A stretch of DNA of 64,000 nucleotides from Rhodococcus sp. AW25M09 (GCF_000333955.1 NZ_CAPS01000146.1:1-64000); one strand, 5' to 3'. Positions 26,037 to 35,511 are shown, counted from the first letter of the stretch. Notes: generated from the sequence alone by a model not told the origin. Made by a program: numbers and translations.

Positions 26037-27488
26037 TTACTTGATCTTCGAGGCGGATGGTTTGTTGTCGTGGCGGGCATCGACAAACAGCGGCTTCATC
26101 GTGACGCCTTTCTGGTCGCTCAGAGTCCTGCAAGTGTCCTTGACCTTGTCGATGCGAGCGGTGGAAAAATCTTGGTCGGTGAATCCGACACACAGGTAGT
26201 AGCCGCCAGAAATTTGCTCCGTCTTGAGATACTGCGGTAGCTGTTTTTCCCGGCCTTGGAAGAACTTGGTGCTTGCGATGAACTTCACTTCGATCAGAGC
26301 GCGTTTGGTCCAACCGGCCGAAAATTTGAAGTCGACCGGCCCTCGGCCCATGTTGGGTTCCTTGCTGATATCGACGTCGGCGGCTTTGCACTGCTGCACC
26401 CACATAGCTCCAGCAATTGCTTGGACAATTTTCTCGTCGCGGTGCTTGGTCAGGTCGTCGTTCCACAGAGCCTTCCACAGGTCGGTGTCTTCGACTGCCG
26501 TCCTGAACTCATCGGCAAGATCCTTGACCCAGTCCATAAAGTCGGACTGAGACTTCGGCTGCGACACGCTCGAACTCGCCCCCGCTGCAGCCTGGCGACC
26601 GGCCTCAGCCCAGCCGACCAACAGTTTGGGATCCCGTTGCACGTCGTACGGCAGAAGTTCTTCGTTTTCGAGGGTTTCCAGGTAGCGCAAAGCAATGTCC
26701 GGCCGAGCTCGGGCGACAGCATGACCGCGCGCGGTCTTCGCCTGTTTTGTCAGAGACTCCTCCAGGTCGTAATTCAGATCATCTCGCAATACGTCGGCCT
26801 CGGTGGCCTCGGCCCATCCCCAGAAGCCGTCCGCTGTCACACGAGGGATGTCTTTCAGGAAACGTTCTGGAACCAGAAGAAGTCCGCCACTGACGGCGGG
26901 GCTCTTGGGCAGCGCAAGTCGCCGGTCGTTCCATCGCCCTTCTTTGGTCCAAGAAGCGTGCTTGACCATGACGTCAGTCGTCGGAATCGTGTGCCGAGTG
27001 ACGATCTGACTGGTGTAGTCGATGAACTTGGCTTTGACGATGTTGCAGAACGCATCGCTGATCCGGTCCACGCCCATTCCATCGCAGAACAGAGCGAAGG
27101 CCTCGACGTAATCGACTGTGCCGATCGCGTGTGAGTTCAGGATGTCGAGTGCTTCGGCCATGCGCCGGGCGAAGTCTCTGCCGGTGCCCGATCCTTCTGG
27201 GTGCCCCATCGACAGGCCGAGCGCGAACTCTTTCGGTTCGGGGAAGCGAAGCATGCGCTCGGCCTTGCGCCATGCTGGCGAGTTCTTGTCTCCGCCGGCT
27301 CGTGCTACGTACCTGACAGCAAGTCCGAAGAAGTCTGTCAACTGGTCATGTGTGCCGGACCAATACGGGTCAGCATCGTCGAAGACAAGGAACGGGTCGA
27401 CATACAGCGGCGTGTCTTCGGTGCACTCGAGATCGAACCAGTCGTCATCGTCATTGCGAGAGATCGAGAACTCGTCTGAGAAACGCAT
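26037..27488 (-). CDS. Putative PD-(D/E)xK nuclease protein
   Basis: A 483-residue protein. Most of the N-terminal ~330 residues are of unknown fold, opening with DDDWFDLECTEDTPLYVDPF. The last ~110 contain a candidate PD-(D/E)xK nuclease core: GRGPVDFKF with D386, then ALIEVKF with E400 and K402, followed by Q/Y-containing helices. Leftward operon with the 71-residue protein. Located between the transfer operon and relaxase, a usual place for defence cargo. DNA or RNA cleavage is inferred from the motif only. Confidence 0.65.
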   Translation of the reverse strand: MRFSDEFSISRNDDDDWFDLECTEDTPLYVDPFLVFDDADPYWSGTHDQLTDFFGLAVRYVARAGGDKNSPAWRKAERMLRFPEPKEFALGLSMGHPEGSGTGRDFARRMAEALDILNSHAIGTVDYVEAFALFCDGMGVDRISDAFCNIVKAKFIDYTSQIVTRHTIPTTDVMVKHASWTKEGRWNDRRLALPKSPAVSGGLLLVPERFLKDIPRVTADGFWGWAEATEADVLRDDLNYDLEESLTKQAKTARGHAVARARPDIALRYLETLENEELLPYDVQRDPKLLVGWAEAGRQAAAGASSSVSQPKSQSDFMDWVKDLADEFRTAVEDTDLWKALWNDDLTKHRDEKIVQAIAGAMWVQQCKAADVDISKEPNMGRGPVDFKFSAGWTKRALIEVKFIASTKFFQGREKQLPQYLKTEQISGGYYLCVGFTDQDFSTARIDKVKDTCRTLSDQKGVTMKPLFVDARHDNKPSASKIK

Positions 27489-27633
27489 CGCTGCCCCCGA
27501 AGCACTCTGAGCCCCGGTCGGTCCGAAGCTAATTCTTTACCGGATCATGAATGTGCGGTCGCTGCCAGCTGCCACGCCGAAGGACAGCAGCGCAGGCGCA
27601 CATGCTCCACAAGCTGTCAGACGTATCTGGATG

Positions 27634-29382
27634 TCAACGCTCTACACCGGGTTCGTTTCGGCGCGTTGATTGTCGGTTAGGTGCAGCTTGCGGGGAGGCC
27701 AAGGTGTGAGACCGGTTAGGACGCCCGACAGTGTCGGCATGGCGCGCTTTGAGGACTTCTTTGATCTCGTCGGAGATGTCGGTGCGCGCATCGACTTCTG
27801 CGTCGTACGCCTTGCGGTGCTCACTGGCCGTCAGTGGCCGTGTGCGCTCGGCAACCGAAACCGGTGATGTCGCCTGATATGCCTCGGCCGTGGGCTGTAA
27901 TCGTGCACGTACGGCTGCGAGTTCGGTTAGCGCCAACGTCTCCACCGTCGACGCGCGCGCCAGATCTCCTACAGCGCGGTGCGCGTCCGCGATCGCTTGC
28001 ATTGTCTTGGTCAACTGTTGCAGCAGCAGCATGTACGCCGCTGTCGGGTCGTCGGTGGCGAGCTGCAGCATGATCAGCGCAGCTCCGCCGGCGGAGATCG
28101 TCTTCTTCGGTACCGGTGCGCGTTGGTGCGCCGAGATCTGCGCCGAGTCGGCCAGTGTTCGTGCCGCCGCAGCCAAGGGACCGGGCGTGGTCTCCACCCG
28201 CGCCGACCATGCCGCGAACACACCGGAGGTGCGGCCGGCGGCGCGTGCCCATTGCGCGGTGTCGGTCGCTGGGATCGACGCGAGGTAGGTGTTCCATTTG
28301 CCGATGTCGTCGGCGGCAAGGGCGACCAGCTTCGGGTCGATCGGCGCGCGTTCGCGCCCGTCGGTGACGGTGACCGCTGTCCCGCGACGCGTGGCCTTCC
28401 ACTCGGCTGCAGCCGCTGTACGGGCGTCCTCGCTCTGGTCCCATTCGTCCCGCAACCGCGGCAGGGTGAGGTCTTTCGACAGGCGTCCGCCGCCGTACCA
28501 AACCGGTTTGCTGCCGTTCGCGCGGTCGGCGGGTGTCGGTGTCGTGGCCACGGAATAGCCGACCACCTCGCCGGCCGAACCCTTGTCGTAGCGGGGGCGC
28601 ACCAGAAGCTTGTGTTCGCGTAGCCGGCGGACAAACTCGGCTTCGGTCTTCGATGCGGTCGCGCAGGCCCGCACCGTCCGCTCCATCGACTCGCGCGCAG
28701 TTTCCGGTGCACAGGCCCGTCGCGCTCGCGCCGCTTCGGCCGGTTTGATTCCCCGCGTGCCGCGCTCGGCTTCCCGTGAGGCCAGCACCACCAGATTGTG
28801 TCGCCGTTCGAGGACGTTGCACGCCGCCTGTGCGCGCTTGAAGTCGTTGAATGTGTTGACCTTCGTTCCGTCCTCGCGGACAGCGGATGCCGCGATGTGG
28901 ATGTGGTCGCCGCCGGCTGTGGTCTTGCCGTGGCGGATCGCCACCCAGCGAGCCGGGGCGCGCGGTGAGTCCGCGTCGTCGAAGTCCATTTCCTTCATGA
29001 AGTCGGCCGCGATCGTCGCCCACTTCTCGTCCGACAGCTCGCCCTCATCGGGGTTGAGCGAGAGGGAGCAGTGCCACACGTTCTGATCCGATGTCGCGTC
29101 GGCCAACGCCACCGACCGCGGCACTCCGTCGTCGATGGCAGCGTTCATCTTCCGTCGGCTCGTCACCGACACCTCGGTCCCGAACACCACCCGCGCAGTA
29201 TCGAGCTTTCCGGCCAACTCGATGGCATCTTCGTGCGACAGCTCCCCCGCTGGTGCCCCATAGACGATGGCTTCGTGGCCGGTGACGATGTGCGGATTCT
29301 CGTGCTCGTTCGACTTACCCGGACCGGCGAGATACACCACCAGACCGGTCATCTTCGCGCCCCGAGTGATGTTCGGTATCAA
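27634..29382 (-). CDS. MobP-type relaxase
   Basis: A 582-residue DNA relaxase that should nick oriT and pilot the strand. TTG 29382 is taken as start because MIPNITRG is the usual family opening and it overlaps the MobC stop; an ATG ten codons later is weaker. Histidine motif III is HGKTTAGGDHIHIAA (H151, H160, H162), and HCSLSLNPDEG precedes it. The C-terminal ~300 residues are helical and lack a helicase or primase motif. The candidate oriT lies upstream of mobC at 29805-29892. Confidence 0.9.
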   Translation of the reverse strand: MIPNITRGAKMTGLVVYLAGPGKSNEHENPHIVTGHEAIVYGAPAGELSHEDAIELAGKLDTARVVFGTEVSVTSRRKMNAAIDDGVPRSVALADATSDQNVWHCSLSLNPDEGELSDEKWATIAADFMKEMDFDDADSPRAPARWVAIRHGKTTAGGDHIHIAASAVREDGTKVNTFNDFKRAQAACNVLERRHNLVVLASREAERGTRGIKPAEAARARRACAPETARESMERTVRACATASKTEAEFVRRLREHKLLVRPRYDKGSAGEVVGYSVATTPTPADRANGSKPVWYGGGRLSKDLTLPRLRDEWDQSEDARTAAAAEWKATRRGTAVTVTDGRERAPIDPKLVALAADDIGKWNTYLASIPATDTAQWARAAGRTSGVFAAWSARVETTPGPLAAAARTLADSAQISAHQRAPVPKKTISAGGAALIMLQLATDDPTAAYMLLLQQLTKTMQAIADAHRAVGDLARASTVETLALTELAAVRARLQPTAEAYQATSPVSVAERTRPLTASEHRKAYDAEVDARTDISDEIKEVLKARHADTVGRPNRSHTLASPQAAPNRQSTRRNEPGVER

Positions 29383-29759
29383 CGCCCGACCAGATCCCGG
29401 GGCAACCGTTCGAGTCGATCGAACACGCGCCGCACCGCCGCAATCGCCGCCGCCGTCTCCGGAGGCAACTCACCCGTTGCATTCGCCACCTTGGCCAGCT
29501 GATTGAGATTGCGGCCCACCGCCGCAATGAGCTTCGTCGCCGCGAACAACTCCGTCAGATCCTCACGCGAGACCGTCGAGCGCGGGGCTTTGAGAGCGGA
29601 GTCGATCAACAGCCGGGCCACCGTCACACCCTGCACTCGGGCAGCAGCCTGGACCGCCATCTCCTGCTCGGCCGTCAGCTTCACCACGTGCCTGTACTCA
29701 CGGCCCCCGACGACGTTCGACTGACGGGTGCGCAGCCACCCAGCTTTGCGTTCTGCCAT
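29379..29759 (-). CDS. mobC: MobC-like relaxosome protein
   Basis: A 126-residue protein. ATG 29759 has GGAGG eight bases upstream. It has a ribbon-helix-helix-type N-terminal half (YRHVVKLTAEQEMAVQAAA) and the MobC signature NLNQLAKVANATG. MobC binds next to the nick site and helps the relaxase open oriT. Overlaps the relaxase start by 4 bp. The intergenic DNA just upstream carries the proposed oriT, so MobC may also regulate its own operon. Confidence 0.85.
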   Translation of the reverse strand: MAERKAGWLRTRQSNVVGGREYRHVVKLTAEQEMAVQAAARVQGVTVARLLIDSALKAPRSTVSREDLTELFAATKLIAAVGRNLNQLAKVANATGELPPETAAAIAAVRRVFDRLERLPRDLVGR

Positions 29760-29804
29760 CACCCGCTCCTCCCGTTCGCATCTCACATCGGCCCAGCGCA
29801 GCGA

Positions 29805-29892
29805 CCCCAGACCTGGGGACCACGCGATCAGCGTGTCAGATTTCCGTCAGGAAATCCACACTTAGGGCACCTAAGTTATAGCTTGCTCCGCC
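29805..29892. other. Probable origin of transfer (oriT)
   Basis: Four perfect inverted repeats in 72 bp upstream of mobC: CCCCAG/CTGGGG (29805-29818), CACGC/GCGTG (29821-29835), GATTTCC/GGAAATC with loop GTCA (29839-29856) and ACTTAGG/CCTAAGT with loop GCA (29860-29876). The last is followed by TATAGCTTGC, resembling the hairpin-then-nick order of MobP-type origins. This patch is also much richer in A/T than the rest of the window. The remainder of the gap up to 30176 shows two TTGTGGGT repeats (~30004-30039) but no gene. Confidence 0.65.
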
Positions 29893-30176
29893 AGGAGCAC
29901 GCTGGTGGCTCGCCGAGCCTGCGAAGTGGGTCACCAGCAAAGACGCTCAGGACGAGCGCCGCGAGTTCCGATTTCGCGCGCCACAGGTGCGCGGCCGGCG
30001 GTTGTCCCCGGTTGTGGGTCTCGGACCCGATTGTGGGTGCCTGAGATCGAGCGGAGCGGCCTGGGAACTCTCGGACATCCACATGAGGACCACGTCCGAT
30101 CCACAGTTGGGGGCAACCGTGCACGTCACCGATTCCGCAGACCGTGCATCCCCGTGCGGTCCGGTTAACATGAGCC

Positions 30177-30818
30177 ATGAATTCCGGGGGGACAGAACAC
30201 AAACCGACCAAAAGGCAATGGTTCACCGCATCCATCGTCATTCCTGTTGTGGCCGCCATCGGGGCCGCGGCGATCGGGGCGGGCGCGCTCGTCTACGTGA
30301 ACAGGGACAAGGACGACTCCGCGTCGACCGCCGAAAGTCCCACGTCTGCGGAACCAGTAGTACCGCCTGTCTCGCCACCGACGACCACCACCAGCGCCAC
30401 ACCTCGCCCAGCGGCGCAGGTGTATCTCGAAGACCTCGACCCGATCGAGGGCAATCCGCGCAACGGATCCGCCGACATCAACGGTGAGACGTATCCACAT
30501 TCCGTCTACACGAACTTCGGGGGCTGCCGAAAGTCCGGTAAGTACGTCTACGACATCGGTCGCGACTGGACCACGTTGGACACCACAATCGGGTTGCGCG
30601 ACGACACCGAAAGCGCCTCCGTCGTGCAGGTCGAGATCTTCGACCGAGACACACCCATCTACAACTCCGGCAACCTGTCCGTCGGACAATCCATCCCGGT
30701 AAGCATCCCCATCGACGACGTTCTCCAGCTCAAGATCGGTTTCGTCTACATCGACGGGGAGATGGGCATGTGCAGCGACGACGGATACGTCGTCTGGGGC
30801 GACCCGACGTTGCGGTGA
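30177..30818 (+). CDS. Membrane-anchored NPCBM-like protein
   Basis: A 213-residue protein with a membrane helix at ~18-41, a Thr/Pro linker, and a C-terminal domain (~80-213) with YVYDIGRDWTTLDTTIGL and a final DDGYVVWGDPTL. This layout resembles NPCBM-type sugar-binding beta-sandwiches of actinobacterial surface proteins. No strong Shine-Dalgarno precedes ATG 30177; a leaderless message is possible. It may bind cell-wall glycans; ligand unknown. Confidence 0.65.
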   Translation: MNSGGTEHKPTKRQWFTASIVIPVVAAIGAAAIGAGALVYVNRDKDDSASTAESPTSAEPVVPPVSPPTTTTSATPRPAAQVYLEDLDPIEGNPRNGSADINGETYPHSVYTNFGGCRKSGKYVYDIGRDWTTLDTTIGLRDDTESASVVQVEIFDRDTPIYNSGNLSVGQSIPVSIPIDDVLQLKIGFVYIDGEMGMCSDDGYVVWGDPTLR

Positions 30819-30900
30819 CAAGCGCCGGAACACACAGCCCGTCCCCATCGCACGCACACCTTCGACCCACACCCCGGGAACGGGCGACAGGAGACAACCG

Positions 30901-32190
30901 GTGGCTCTACGCAAGCATCCCGAACAACCCGAGCCATCGGAACCGTTGCTGTCGTTGACCCTGTTGGGGATCGGCGCGTCCACGCTTGTCGGCGCAATCT
31001 TCTTCTACCTGTTCGCCTGGCAGCAGCAAGGTCCGTTCGGGAACTTCTTCCTCACCGGTCTGGCCGGCCAACAACTCTTCGACTCCGCACGAACCACGGT
31101 CACGCTCGTCGGCATCGTCGGGCTCGGCGGCGCAGCCTTCATCGCCTACCGACGCCAACGCACCACCGAAAGCGCAGAACGGACAGCACTGAACGCACTC
31201 GCGTTGGGACAACAGCAATTCGGTCACGACTCCGTACGCGCACTTCGAGAGCGCTACACCGCCGCAACCGAGCAACTTGGCTCGAGCTCATTCGCTGTAC
31301 GCCTCGCCGGTCTCTACGCCATCGCAGCCCTCGCGGATGACTGGCGCGCAAGCGGCGAACCCGGCGAGCAACAGACGTGCATCGACGTCATCTGCGCATA
31401 CCTACGCACACCCACCATCCCGATGAAAGAATACGTCGACGAATACAACGAACCGATCTTCGTCGAGGACGTTCAAGCCGGTTCTAAGGCCGAACACGAG
31501 GTACGGCGCACCGCTGTCCGGATCATCGCCGAACGAACGAGACCCCGAGCGGCGGCACTGCCCACTCCTGGCTCATACGCAGAGTTCGTCGACGGGCCGT
31601 GGTCCGACCGCAGATTCGACCTCACCGGTGCCAAATTGGTCGATGCCGACTTCTCCAGCTGCACATTCGACGACCTCGATCTATCGAACGCACAGTTCAT
31701 CGGACAAACAACGTTCAGCGCATCGGAGCTTCGACGAGTCCACTTCACAAACGCTCGGTTCTACACACACGGGCTGAAGACGGGGCGTGCCAGTTTCTCA
31801 GCGGCACATCTGAGAACCGCCATCTTCAAAGACGTGGGCATGCTCGTGCCCTGCACGTTTGACGGGACACAGTTCGAGGAATCAGCCACCTTCTACGGTG
31901 CCAGGTTCCTCGCGTCGGCCTCGTTTGCCGGTGCGCACTTCTCGGAAGCGAGCTCAACGCTGTTCGACGAGGTCGACTTCGGCAACGACATGATCACCTT
32001 CGCCCGCGCCCGTTTCGACGGCCCGGTCGACTTCTCGACAGTCGATTTCACGTTCACAAGACGTGTCAACTTCGAAGGCGCGGCCGGCAGCACTCCCCCA
32101 CGCATTGCGCCGGACACCCGTGATCGCTTCCCCGGATGGCCATGGACCGACGACGCCGATCCCGGCACTGACGGGCCAGAGCCCGCGTGA
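30901..32190 (+). CDS. Pentapeptide-repeat membrane protein
   Basis: A 429-residue protein from GTG 30901 (AGGAGA upstream). It has two membrane helices (~18-40, ~65-85), a helical region with SFAVRLAGLYAIAALADDW and a C-terminal series of pentapeptide-type units (FDLTGAKLVDADFSS, TFYGARFLASASFAGAHF). The same architecture, including the RLAGxYAxxALxDDW block, occurs in the leftward gene at 51547-53034. Pentapeptide helices often mimic DNA or mediate protein contacts; the job of these membrane-bound forms is unknown. Confidence 0.75.
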   Translation: MALRKHPEQPEPSEPLLSLTLLGIGASTLVGAIFFYLFAWQQQGPFGNFFLTGLAGQQLFDSARTTVTLVGIVGLGGAAFIAYRRQRTTESAERTALNALALGQQQFGHDSVRALRERYTAATEQLGSSSFAVRLAGLYAIAALADDWRASGEPGEQQTCIDVICAYLRTPTIPMKEYVDEYNEPIFVEDVQAGSKAEHEVRRTAVRIIAERTRPRAAALPTPGSYAEFVDGPWSDRRFDLTGAKLVDADFSSCTFDDLDLSNAQFIGQTTFSASELRRVHFTNARFYTHGLKTGRASFSAAHLRTAIFKDVGMLVPCTFDGTQFEESATFYGARFLASASFAGAHFSEASSTLFDEVDFGNDMITFARARFDGPVDFSTVDFTFTRRVNFEGAAGSTPPRIAPDTRDRFPGWPWTDDADPGTDGPEPA

Positions 32191-32332
32191 GTGCGTATGC
32201 GGATCTGCCACCGATCCGATAGCGTTGCTGGTGGATATCGGGCAGCCGTGCGGGCCGTCCGAGACCGCGTTCATAACAGCGCCACGCATCGGTTTGCGTG
32301 TGCGCTGCACGCCGTCTCCGAAAGGTCCGCAC

Positions 32333-32752
32333 ATGTCCAGCACTGCTCTCGATCCCACGACCGTTCGCGCCGCCGCTCAGGCCGCTCTCGATGCCCGGCT
32401 CGGTCTCATCGATGCCATCGTCGCCGCGCAGAACGAACGCACCCTCGCCGCGACGAAGGTCGCCGAAGCACAAGCTGCCGAACGGGCTGCGGCCGCGACA
32501 GAGCTCGCCGCCATCAAAGCTGCGATAGACGGTGGTTGGTCCGCCGCCGAACTCCGCAAGGCCGGACTCAAAGTCCCCACCTCCGCTGCGGGCGGTAAGA
32601 AGTCCAACACCGCAGCGTCCGCCAAGACGTCGCTGCGGCCGCCGCGACTGCAACCGTCATCGACGCCGGCGAAGAACGAGAACGATGCTCCCGACTCGGG
32701 CGGCACGGACGCTGACCGCAACTCGTCGGAGAGCTACGCGAACGCGAGCTGA
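32333..32752 (+). CDS. Helical plasmid protein, unknown
   Basis: A 139-residue protein. ATG 32333 has AAAGG seven bases upstream. Residues ~8-75 form a continuous alanine-rich amphipathic helix or coiled coil (LAATKVAEAQAAERAAAATE) ending in a small SAAELRKAGLKVP motif. The tail is basic, then polar and disordered. It could be a small DNA-binding or adaptor protein. First of five rightward, closely spaced genes. Confidence 0.6.
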   Translation: MSSTALDPTTVRAAAQAALDARLGLIDAIVAAQNERTLAATKVAEAQAAERAAAATELAAIKAAIDGGWSAAELRKAGLKVPTSAAGGKKSNTAASAKTSLRPPRLQPSSTPAKNENDAPDSGGTDADRNSSESYANAS

Positions 32753-32755
32753 CCG

Positions 32756-32980
32756 ATGGCCGTTCTGTACTGGCTGACCGTGGCACTGGCGCTGACGTCC
32801 TTCCTCACGACGGCAATCGCTGGTGCCCGGCTCGGCCTCACGCTCAGGCACACAACCGTCTGTGGACCGTTGGACGACCGCATCAGTCGAAACCTGGTCC
32901 TGATCGGTCTTCTGTGCGCCGCCGCCACCCTGGCTCTCTCGGCCTGGACATCGTGGGGCCCGAACCCCATTCCGCTCTGA
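32756..32980 (+). CDS. Small two-helix membrane protein
   Basis: A 74-residue protein three bases after the previous stop. Hydrophobic helices at ~3-25 and ~46-66 flank a polar loop RLGLTLRHTTVCGPLDDR. No known family. Confidence 0.55.
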   Translation: MAVLYWLTVALALTSFLTTAIAGARLGLTLRHTTVCGPLDDRISRNLVLIGLLCAAATLALSAWTSWGPNPIPL

Positions 32981-33010
32981 CCTGTCTCGCCCCAATCGAA
33001 GGCATCCATC

Positions 33011-33817
33011 ATGGACACCACAGATCCCCACTCGCTCCCGCCGGCCACAGAGTCCCACTCGGCCGCGCCCTCGACTCGTACGCTGATCGAGATCTCGACC
33101 CTCGACCAACACGGCGACCCCGGGTTCGTACACACCCGCGGACACTTCCACTCCCCCTCCACTGCGGCCCGGTTCGCGGTGAGCCAAGCAGAAACCGTCG
33201 CGGACCTCCGACAGGTCGATACCGTCGCCTCGACGTTCATCCACACCGTCGACGACTCGCTCTGTCTAATCGGGACACCCGGCGAGATAGCGTGCGCTCT
33301 GGCGTCGATGTCGGCCTACGCGCCGGGTGTCCGGTCGGCGGAACTGCCGCCACCGGGCTACGTCACCACCGCAATCGGGGTCTGGACCGCCACACCGATC
33401 GAGCCGCTTCCCGGCGTCGACCCGGCCGACCTTATCGACGTCAGCGTGCACTCGACTCGGCCCGATCCGTTGCCGGACTCGACCACGGTGGCCGGCGACT
33501 TCCTCGCCCACTCGGCGCACATCTTCGCCGGCGCTCTCGCCCGCGAGATCACGATGCGCAGCGGCGGCCACAGCGAGGCGACCGTGAAGACGGTGCCCGG
33601 GCAACGGCGTCTCGTCGTCGAACACCCGGTGGAGGTCGACGAAACCGATGCCGCAGCGGTCGCCCGCTACACCCGGATCACGCAACTGCGGGCGAACATC
33701 GCTGCCCTCGACCCGGTGGCGGACGCCGAATGCGCGGTCGGCCTCACTGCCGAGCTCCACGTACTCGAAAGCCATACCCGCCGGTCGTTCGACGACGAAT
33801 CGGGCGCAGTGGCGTGA
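33011..33817 (+). CDS. Hypothetical plasmid protein
   Basis: A 268-residue soluble protein without a recognised domain. It has mixed alpha/beta composition, with HVLESHTRRSFDDESG at its C-terminus, and overlaps the next gene (GTG 33814). A repeated design is visible: this gene and the two after it are coupled by stop-start overlaps and end at one strong terminator, so they act as one unit. Confidence 0.6.
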   Translation: MDTTDPHSLPPATESHSAAPSTRTLIEISTLDQHGDPGFVHTRGHFHSPSTAARFAVSQAETVADLRQVDTVASTFIHTVDDSLCLIGTPGEIACALASMSAYAPGVRSAELPPPGYVTTAIGVWTATPIEPLPGVDPADLIDVSVHSTRPDPLPDSTTVAGDFLAHSAHIFAGALAREITMRSGGHSEATVKTVPGQRRLVVEHPVEVDETDAAAVARYTRITQLRANIAALDPVADAECAVGLTAELHVLESHTRRSFDDESGAVA

Positions 33818-34233
33818 TCGACGTCGGGTGGTATCTGAGCCTCGTCGGGCACCGGACGGCCGACGAGATCCCCGGGGTGATCGAGCGCCTGCAGGCGTGC
33901 GGGATCACTGCGGAGACCCTCGACAAGGTTCTCTGCGCGCCGGACTCGCTGCTGTACGCACCCGAACGCGACGGCGAGGACTGGGCGCAGCAGTACGGCG
34001 GACCGATCGGTGCCACACTGCTCACCGCCGAGCTGCTCGCCTACCTGTCCCATCAGCACCGCCTCGCCGCGCTGATCCATCGGGATCTAGTCACCGAGAT
34101 GGTGGCCACCGACTCCGTGGCCACCGTCGCCAGCCATCTCGGGACCACCGAAGCCGCGGCATCCCGACTGTTTCTCGTCCCTCCCACGTCTCCGGCCACC
34201 GGCGACGCACCGACCGAAGGACCCACACCATGA
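33814..34233 (+). CDS. Hypothetical plasmid protein
   Basis: A 139-residue protein beginning at GTG 33814, overlapping the previous stop. Helical, with TVASHLGTTEAAASRLFLV near the C-terminus, which could be a small helix-turn-helix. The opening VIDVGWYLSLVGHRTADEIP is distinct but unknown to me. Confidence 0.55.
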   Translation: MIDVGWYLSLVGHRTADEIPGVIERLQACGITAETLDKVLCAPDSLLYAPERDGEDWAQQYGGPIGATLLTAELLAYLSHQHRLAALIHRDLVTEMVATDSVATVASHLGTTEAAASRLFLVPPTSPATGDAPTEGPTP

Positions 34234-34559
34234 GCACACCCGACTCCCCCGCCCTGTCCGACCTCGACGCCGTGGAGCTCGACATCCTCGCCGAACTGCG
34301 CTCACCGGAAGCGGTGGCCGCGTTCGAGATACTGCACAGCACCGTCCGCCCGGAGGCCGGGCCGCGGTTCGTCGAGCTGCTGGCGATCATCAACGAGCTC
34401 TCGGGCCCGAACTTCGCCGTCGACGCATCACTCGATCTGCTCGACGCGGTGCAAGATTCGGGCGACCTCGAGGTGGTCGTCGCAGCCGCCCCCACCGTCG
34501 ACGATCCGATCACCGCGCTCGCTCTCGCGCAGGTCTTGCGGAGGATCCGCGAGGACTGA
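34230..34559 (+). CDS. Small acidic hypothetical protein
   Basis: A 109-residue, strongly acidic helical protein (LDAVELDILAELRSPEAVAA), with ATG overlapping the previous stop. Last gene before the terminator at 34587-34631. Function unknown. Confidence 0.55.
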   Translation: MSTPDSPALSDLDAVELDILAELRSPEAVAAFEILHSTVRPEAGPRFVELLAIINELSGPNFAVDASLDLLDAVQDSGDLEVVVAAAPTVDDPITALALAQVLRRIRED

Positions 34560-34586
34560 CAGCCACACCATCGCGATCGCGATAAA

Positions 34587-34631
34587 CAGCTGAAACCCCC
34601 GGCCACACACTGTGGTCGGGGGTTTCAGCTG
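34587..34631. terminator. Strong bidirectional terminator
   Basis: A 21-bp stem with one G-T wobble: arms 34587-34607 and 34611-34631 with loop CAC. It contains A- and T-rich shoulders (GAAACCCCC/GGGGGTTTC) and lies between convergent genes ending at 34559 and 34645. Confidence 0.85.
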
Positions 34632-34644
34632 TTCCGGCGGGGGT

Positions 34645-35511
34645 CTAGTGCTGGGGCCAGCCGCGAACGAGCTTGTCGGTGCTCGCGTGCACGGCGTTGA
34701 AGGCGTCGACGAGGTACGTCAGCCATGACGCTGCGGTCTCCGGGTTCGGGACCAGCGTCGACGGGACGGCGTTCTGTTCGTCGTCGGAGAGTTCGTTGAA
34801 GTCGCTCGGGTAGTCGGTGGTGTCGCCGTCGACGATGTTCGGTGCGCCGTCGATTTCGTAGGTGATCACGAAGTGGAGCTCGTGCCGGTTCGGGGCGGTG
34901 AACTCGGCCGACAGGGCGAGCTCGCCCCACAGTCGCCGGTCGTAGGTGACGGCACCGGAGTTGATCGCGGCCTGCAGCAACCAGTGCGGCGTCCACAGTG
35001 CTTGCGGGGTACCGGGTTCGGGCCACTCGAAGTCGTCGTCGAGCACGTCGGCTTTGGCGATGTCGAGGGTGAGCAGCGGCGCGGCCGGCGCAGGGGTTCC
35101 GTCAGCTCCGTGTGCGGTGGGTGCGGTCATGGCCGGTGCCTCCAGGGTGTCGGTGTGGGTGTGGGTAACGATGAGGACGCCGAGGTCGGTTCCGATGTTC
35201 GCACTGTCCCCGAGAGCGTCGAGCAGTCGTTCGGCCAGAGTTGCGGCGTCAGCGGCGCGGTAGGTGCCCAGGGTGCTCCACGTCGCCGCGTCGTACGAGG
35301 TTTCCGATGCCGAGCACACCTGCACGGTCAGCGCACCGCTGCCGGTCGGGACGTGCTCGAGATCGCCGGACGCGTCGACGACTGCGGCGATCTGGTCTCG
35401 AACGTGCGCGGGCAGGCCTGCGCCGAGAGTAGCGGCTGGCGTGGTGGGCTCGTTCATGCCGTCTGACGCTACGTGTGGCGTCTGTTCGGCGTGCTCACCT
35501 GTCGTTGTCAC
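34645..35511 (-). CDS. Hypothetical plasmid protein
   Basis: A 288-residue protein, probably from GTG 35511 (GAGG just upstream); a longer start at 35577 is possible but of low complexity. It is acidic, with alternating strands and helices and recognisable blocks LTLDIAKADVLDDDFEWPEP and YDRRLWGELALSAEFTAP. No family recognised. First gene leftward of the terminator. Confidence 0.6.
   Translation of the reverse strand: MTTTGEHAEQTPHVASDGMNEPTTPAATLGAGLPAHVRDQIAAVVDASGDLEHVPTGSGALTVQVCSASETSYDAATWSTLGTYRAADAATLAERLLDALGDSANIGTDLGVLIVTHTHTDTLEAPAMTAPTAHGADGTPAPAAPLLTLDIAKADVLDDDFEWPEPGTPQALWTPHWLLQAAINSGAVTYDRRLWGELALSAEFTAPNRHELHFVITYEIDGAPNIVDGDTTDYPSDFNELSDDEQNAVPSTLVPNPETAASWLTYLVDAFNAVHASTDKLVRGWPQH

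Noticed and set aside
27821..29023. A 400-codon frame overlapping the relaxase in another phase
   Set aside because: The relaxase frame has the histidine motif and family start; this one is arginine/glycine-rich without motifs.
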